The notes under the pieces: generated by a model
Database searches by the model: none
What the model was told of the DNA's origin: nothing
The model's input: only the letters and a program-made list of their open reading frames with translations
Part shown: piece by piece, positions 61,155 to 64,000 of the stretch
Layout of the letters: every line of letters begins with the position of its first letter
Numbering within the stretch: position 1 is the first letter of the stretch
Position numbers and translations under genes: made by a program
Origin: Ooceraea biroi
Lineage: Eukaryota; Arthropoda; Insecta; Hymenoptera; Formicidae
Assembly: GCF_003672135.1 (NCBI RefSeq)
Contig: NC_039517.1
Location: forward strand, 2,790,001-2,854,000
Direction: 5' to 3'
Length of the DNA: 64,000 nt

Positions 61155-61263
61155 TAAACATGTTATCAGAGACTCGATTAAAAGATCGATTATTCTAAAC
61201 ATCGGTGTTCTTGATTTTGCTGATAGATATCTTGCCCCGACTTCTTTTTCCGCTGTAAAACAT

Positions 61264-61269
61264 TTTATT
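61264..61269 (-). terminator. Poly(A) signal of the N-acetyltransferase gene
   Basis: AATAAA on the minus strand, 227 bp after the stop codon. It lies in the AT-rich 340-bp gap shared with the convergent DNAJC4 gene. Confidence 0.5.
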
Positions 61270-61495
61270 TTTTATAATTTTACGTTTATAATACAACAAT
61301 TATTCTGTAATAATTATACATTATATTGTTTTATTTTATTTTAATTATTTAATTATTAATTATACATTACACTCTTTGCGATGTATTTCATACATAATAT
61401 CACATACATGAGAGGAAATCGCATTCTTTAAATAATATATATATATACATATATATACGGCATCATATACATATACGTATGAAACTGTTCGATCC

Positions 61496-63681
61496 TCACA
61501 ACTGTTTCATATACGTGACGGCCGTGGTGTGTGGAAACGCGGGTGAGAATATTTGCTTCCCATCCTCCTCCACATAATCCTTGTAATCGAGTTCGTATAT
61601 GGCGTTAAAACCCATTCGTGCACAGAGCTTACCGGAGAACTGAGACGTGCAGTCTGCCCTGACGTAATGAAATCCTTGCGCCTTCGCAACTTCCCTGTAA
61701 CAGACGAAAAACAAACTCAGTCACTCAGTATCGCGTAAGCGAGACTTAATCTCACATTCCCGTATCGGAATGTGTAACCGATGTAATACTCACATAGATT
61801 TGTCTATAAGACCTTTCGCGATACCCTTTCCCCTCCAATTTGTATCCACTGAAATTATTCTAATTTCCAAAACGCTCAAATCCCGAAATCGTTCGCCCAC
61901 GTTCACGTTTTTGTCTATGTAGTGCAGCAGCTTCAGTATCTCCTTAAATTTTGCGTTTTTGCATGAACGTATGTATTCTGGTTCCTCGACTGGCGGAGGG
62001 CCCATTTTACCTGCGGTCAAGAGGAAATTTAATAAAAAAAAAAGTACAAATCTCTTTACGACACGAAATAATATATTGATTCAGTTTAACGATAAATGAT
62101 ACATATACACGCACATTTATATCACTTGGGAATTGCCGTTATTGGTTCCGCTATTTAATTATAAACTGAATTATTCGCTGTAATAATTAATTAAAAGATT
62201 GCTTTCGGTCACATAAATCATTTTTCGTGTCACGTTTAATTTAGTTTATTCGTGATCGACTTTGAACGTAACAGTTTTCTTTTTTTTCGATCCTGCTTGA
62301 ATTTTAACGCTCGTGCGAGAAGAATCAAGTCGAGAAATTGTTTTAGTAGATAATTATGCATATATTATATATATATATATGTAACATTTATGTGCAGCTA
62401 CGCATTTTACGATGCATTAGCATATTACTAACGATGACTATTAATTAGCAAGCAAGCTACGAACTGAATTAACTGAACTATATAAGAGCATGACGAACAG
62501 CATGCGCGCGCACGCGCGCGTGTGTGTGTATTATGATTATAGATCTTTCAGTACAATCGTGAACGAATGATTTAACGTTTTTATTTCCTTTTTATTCGTT
62601 TCTTAATTGCGGCGTTCCCACGATTTAGAACGGAAATAGTACCGTTCTTCCTCTATTAACATTGTGAATCGCATAAAACTGTTTTTTTTTTTATAAAATT
62701 CGACTCTTGTCGAAGAAGGATCAAACCACTTTCTGAACTGTAAACGATACGGCCGTCCTTCCAGTTTGGTAACGGGATATATTGCTCCGCTCCCTCGTGT
62801 TATGTGAACCTCTCCTCTTTTTTTTACCGATAATTATTTACCGGTAAAGTATTATTATTATTTTATTTCTGTATTTGAATACTGTTACTTTTTATTATGA
62901 AGATATGTATGTATATAACATTCGTCACCTTACGCCACTCGTGTCATTCGTTCATGTCATTAGTCATGTAAATCTGTATTCAAATCGCAATGGATACATG
63001 TTTATCAGGAATCTATATGTAATTATCTTACTTTGAATTGCAACCGGTATCGGATATAATAACTCACGGGACTTTGAGATATATATTACCACTTTACGTA
63101 ACATCGTACTGTACCGTTACATTTCTTCAGTTACCTCCGCGCATGCACTCGTCTGCATACGCGATTTTATTTCACATTAACCGGTAATTTTCGCGTCCAC
63201 TTAACCGCAAAATATGCATATATTTATTTTTTGCGTACATTAATGTCAATGTATATGTGTATTAATCTTAATATGTATCTCGGTATTTTTCATCGTAAAT
63301 ATCCAAAAATCTGTGACCAAAACATATCAATCAAATGTGATTTGGACGCACGTTTTCGTGATCCATTAAACAAATAAAAGGTTCGGGCGAATAAAACAAC
63401 GTTACGACTTTACCGTTAAGTGAGACTCCAACGATGGTACCATTCGCCGAGACCGCCTTCAGACTCAGGTTGTTTTCAAAGGATGCGTTACTGCAATAAT
63501 CCTCCAGTTCCCAGCAAGTGCTGTCCTCACCCTCCGGGATCAACTGGATACTTTGATTGAGCGGTTCATCCCGGAAGAAGAATCGTCTCAAGAATTTCAA
63601 CACCCTCAGTTTATCGTCCTTGTTAATTATCTCGATGTGATAATCCATTCCACCGTTCGACCCGTCCGCCGAATCGGCCAA
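61496..63681 (-). CDS. Arylalkylamine N-acetyltransferase-like protein (GNAT), at least 216 aa
   Basis: It would transfer acetyl from acetyl-CoA to arylalkylamines such as dopamine, octopamine or serotonin. In insects this acts in cuticle sclerotisation and amine inactivation. Exons (minus strand): 63681-63414, 62010-61794, 61694-61496; GT-AG junctions, phases consistent. From the Met at 63646-63648 the protein is 216 aa. RRFFFRDEPLN (about 21-31) carries the Glu used as catalytic base in the Drosophila enzyme. PPPVEEPEY follows, then acetyl-CoA-binding motif A (ISVDTNWRGKGIAKGL, 131-146), then FSGKLCARMGFNAIYELDY. Exon 1 is preceded by an acceptor (TTATCTGTTAG), and the frame stays open to it, so a further 5' exon probably exists upstream. 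The substrate cannot be read from sequence. Confidence 0.9.
62011..63413 (-). other. Large intron of the N-acetyltransferase gene
   Basis: A 1.4-kb AT-rich intron (donor GTAAAG, acceptor ACCGCAG). It contains an AT microsatellite near 62366-62382 and a GC/TG run at 62503-62530. No nested gene seen. Confidence 0.75.
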
Positions 63682-64000
63682 CTAACAGATAACAGCATTG
63701 CTAAATTAAGGATCTTGGAAACAAAAATTAATTTTGCTTTAGAATTGCTATACGGAAAAATAGTGAATACGTCTTGACGTTTTAATTAAAACTACCCGTA
63801 TCTTGGTATCTTGGAATGTTTGTAACTCGCTAAAATAAATTATTAAGTACGCGTTGAGCAATGCAAAGCGCAAATTCAGGATCCTTTGCATGGAACCTTG
63901 CAAATTATCGAATTGATTATCGAAATTAAATAATTCGGAAATTTTATGGATGTTGCATTGGATTGATTCCGGTTAATCGATTGACATCAAGCGTTTGAAG
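63682..64000. other. Upstream intron or 5' region of the N-acetyltransferase gene
   Basis: AT-rich, with no coding exon that splices in phase to 63681. The missing first exon, if any, lies beyond the window or is non-coding. Confidence 0.45.

Noticed and set aside
1..64000. Integrated viral sequence
   Set aside because: I found no capsid, polymerase, integrase or envelope motif. All mobile proteins seen are mariner transposases.

Overview
This window is insect nuclear DNA, most probably from an ant or another hymenopteran. The evidence is intron-containing genes with short GT-AG introns, CpG-rich non-coding sequence, and many mariner DNA transposons flanked by TA. The species assignment is an inference from gene content and base composition. 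There are no prokaryotic operons, rRNA genes, CRISPR arrays or viral genes.

Layout. Positions 1 to about 33,800 hold no protein-coding host gene that I recognise. The sequence there is CpG-rich intergenic or intronic DNA with a few TATA-type core promoters, cut by six elements: a degenerate mariner (MarA copy 1, 2201-3445); a fold-back element with about 300-bp inverted arms and a 9-bp target duplication (11924-13388); a composite repeat of three 183-bp cores separated by two spacers that contain a 36-bp minisatellite (18197-19495); a piggyBac-like TTAA fold-back MITE (22634-23453); mariner MarC (25907-27195); and MarA copy 2 (31130-32377). A two-exon gene for a small secreted protein lies at 33893-34480 behind a clear TATA box. 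From 34.8 to 53.9 kb the sequence is again mostly non-coding. It carries a 13-bp-TIR element (35888-36766), an intact mariner MarD (38571-39856), an intact mariner MarE (47673-48971) and MarA copy 3 (50435-52960), into which mariner MarB (51624-52909) has inserted.

The gene-dense end is 54.2-63.7 kb. MELK, a Ser/Thr kinase with a C-terminal KA1 domain, is on the minus strand at 54287-57804 and can be followed through 12 phase-consistent exons (604 aa). A DNAJC4-like membrane J-protein is on the plus strand at 58575-61154 (4 exons, 211 aa) and carries MarA copy 4 in its second intron. An arylalkylamine N-acetyltransferase-like gene is on the minus strand at 61496-63681; its 5' end is upstream of what can be read. 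MELK and DNAJC4 are head to head; DNAJC4 and the acetyltransferase are tail to tail. No functional link between these neighbours is implied.

The main story is transposon history. Five distinct mariner families occur in 64 kb, two of them with intact DD34D transposase frames and near-perfect terminal repeats. One family (MarA) has four copies that share a dead transposase frame, so they were mobilised in trans. Two further shared deletions among these copies contradict each other phylogenetically.
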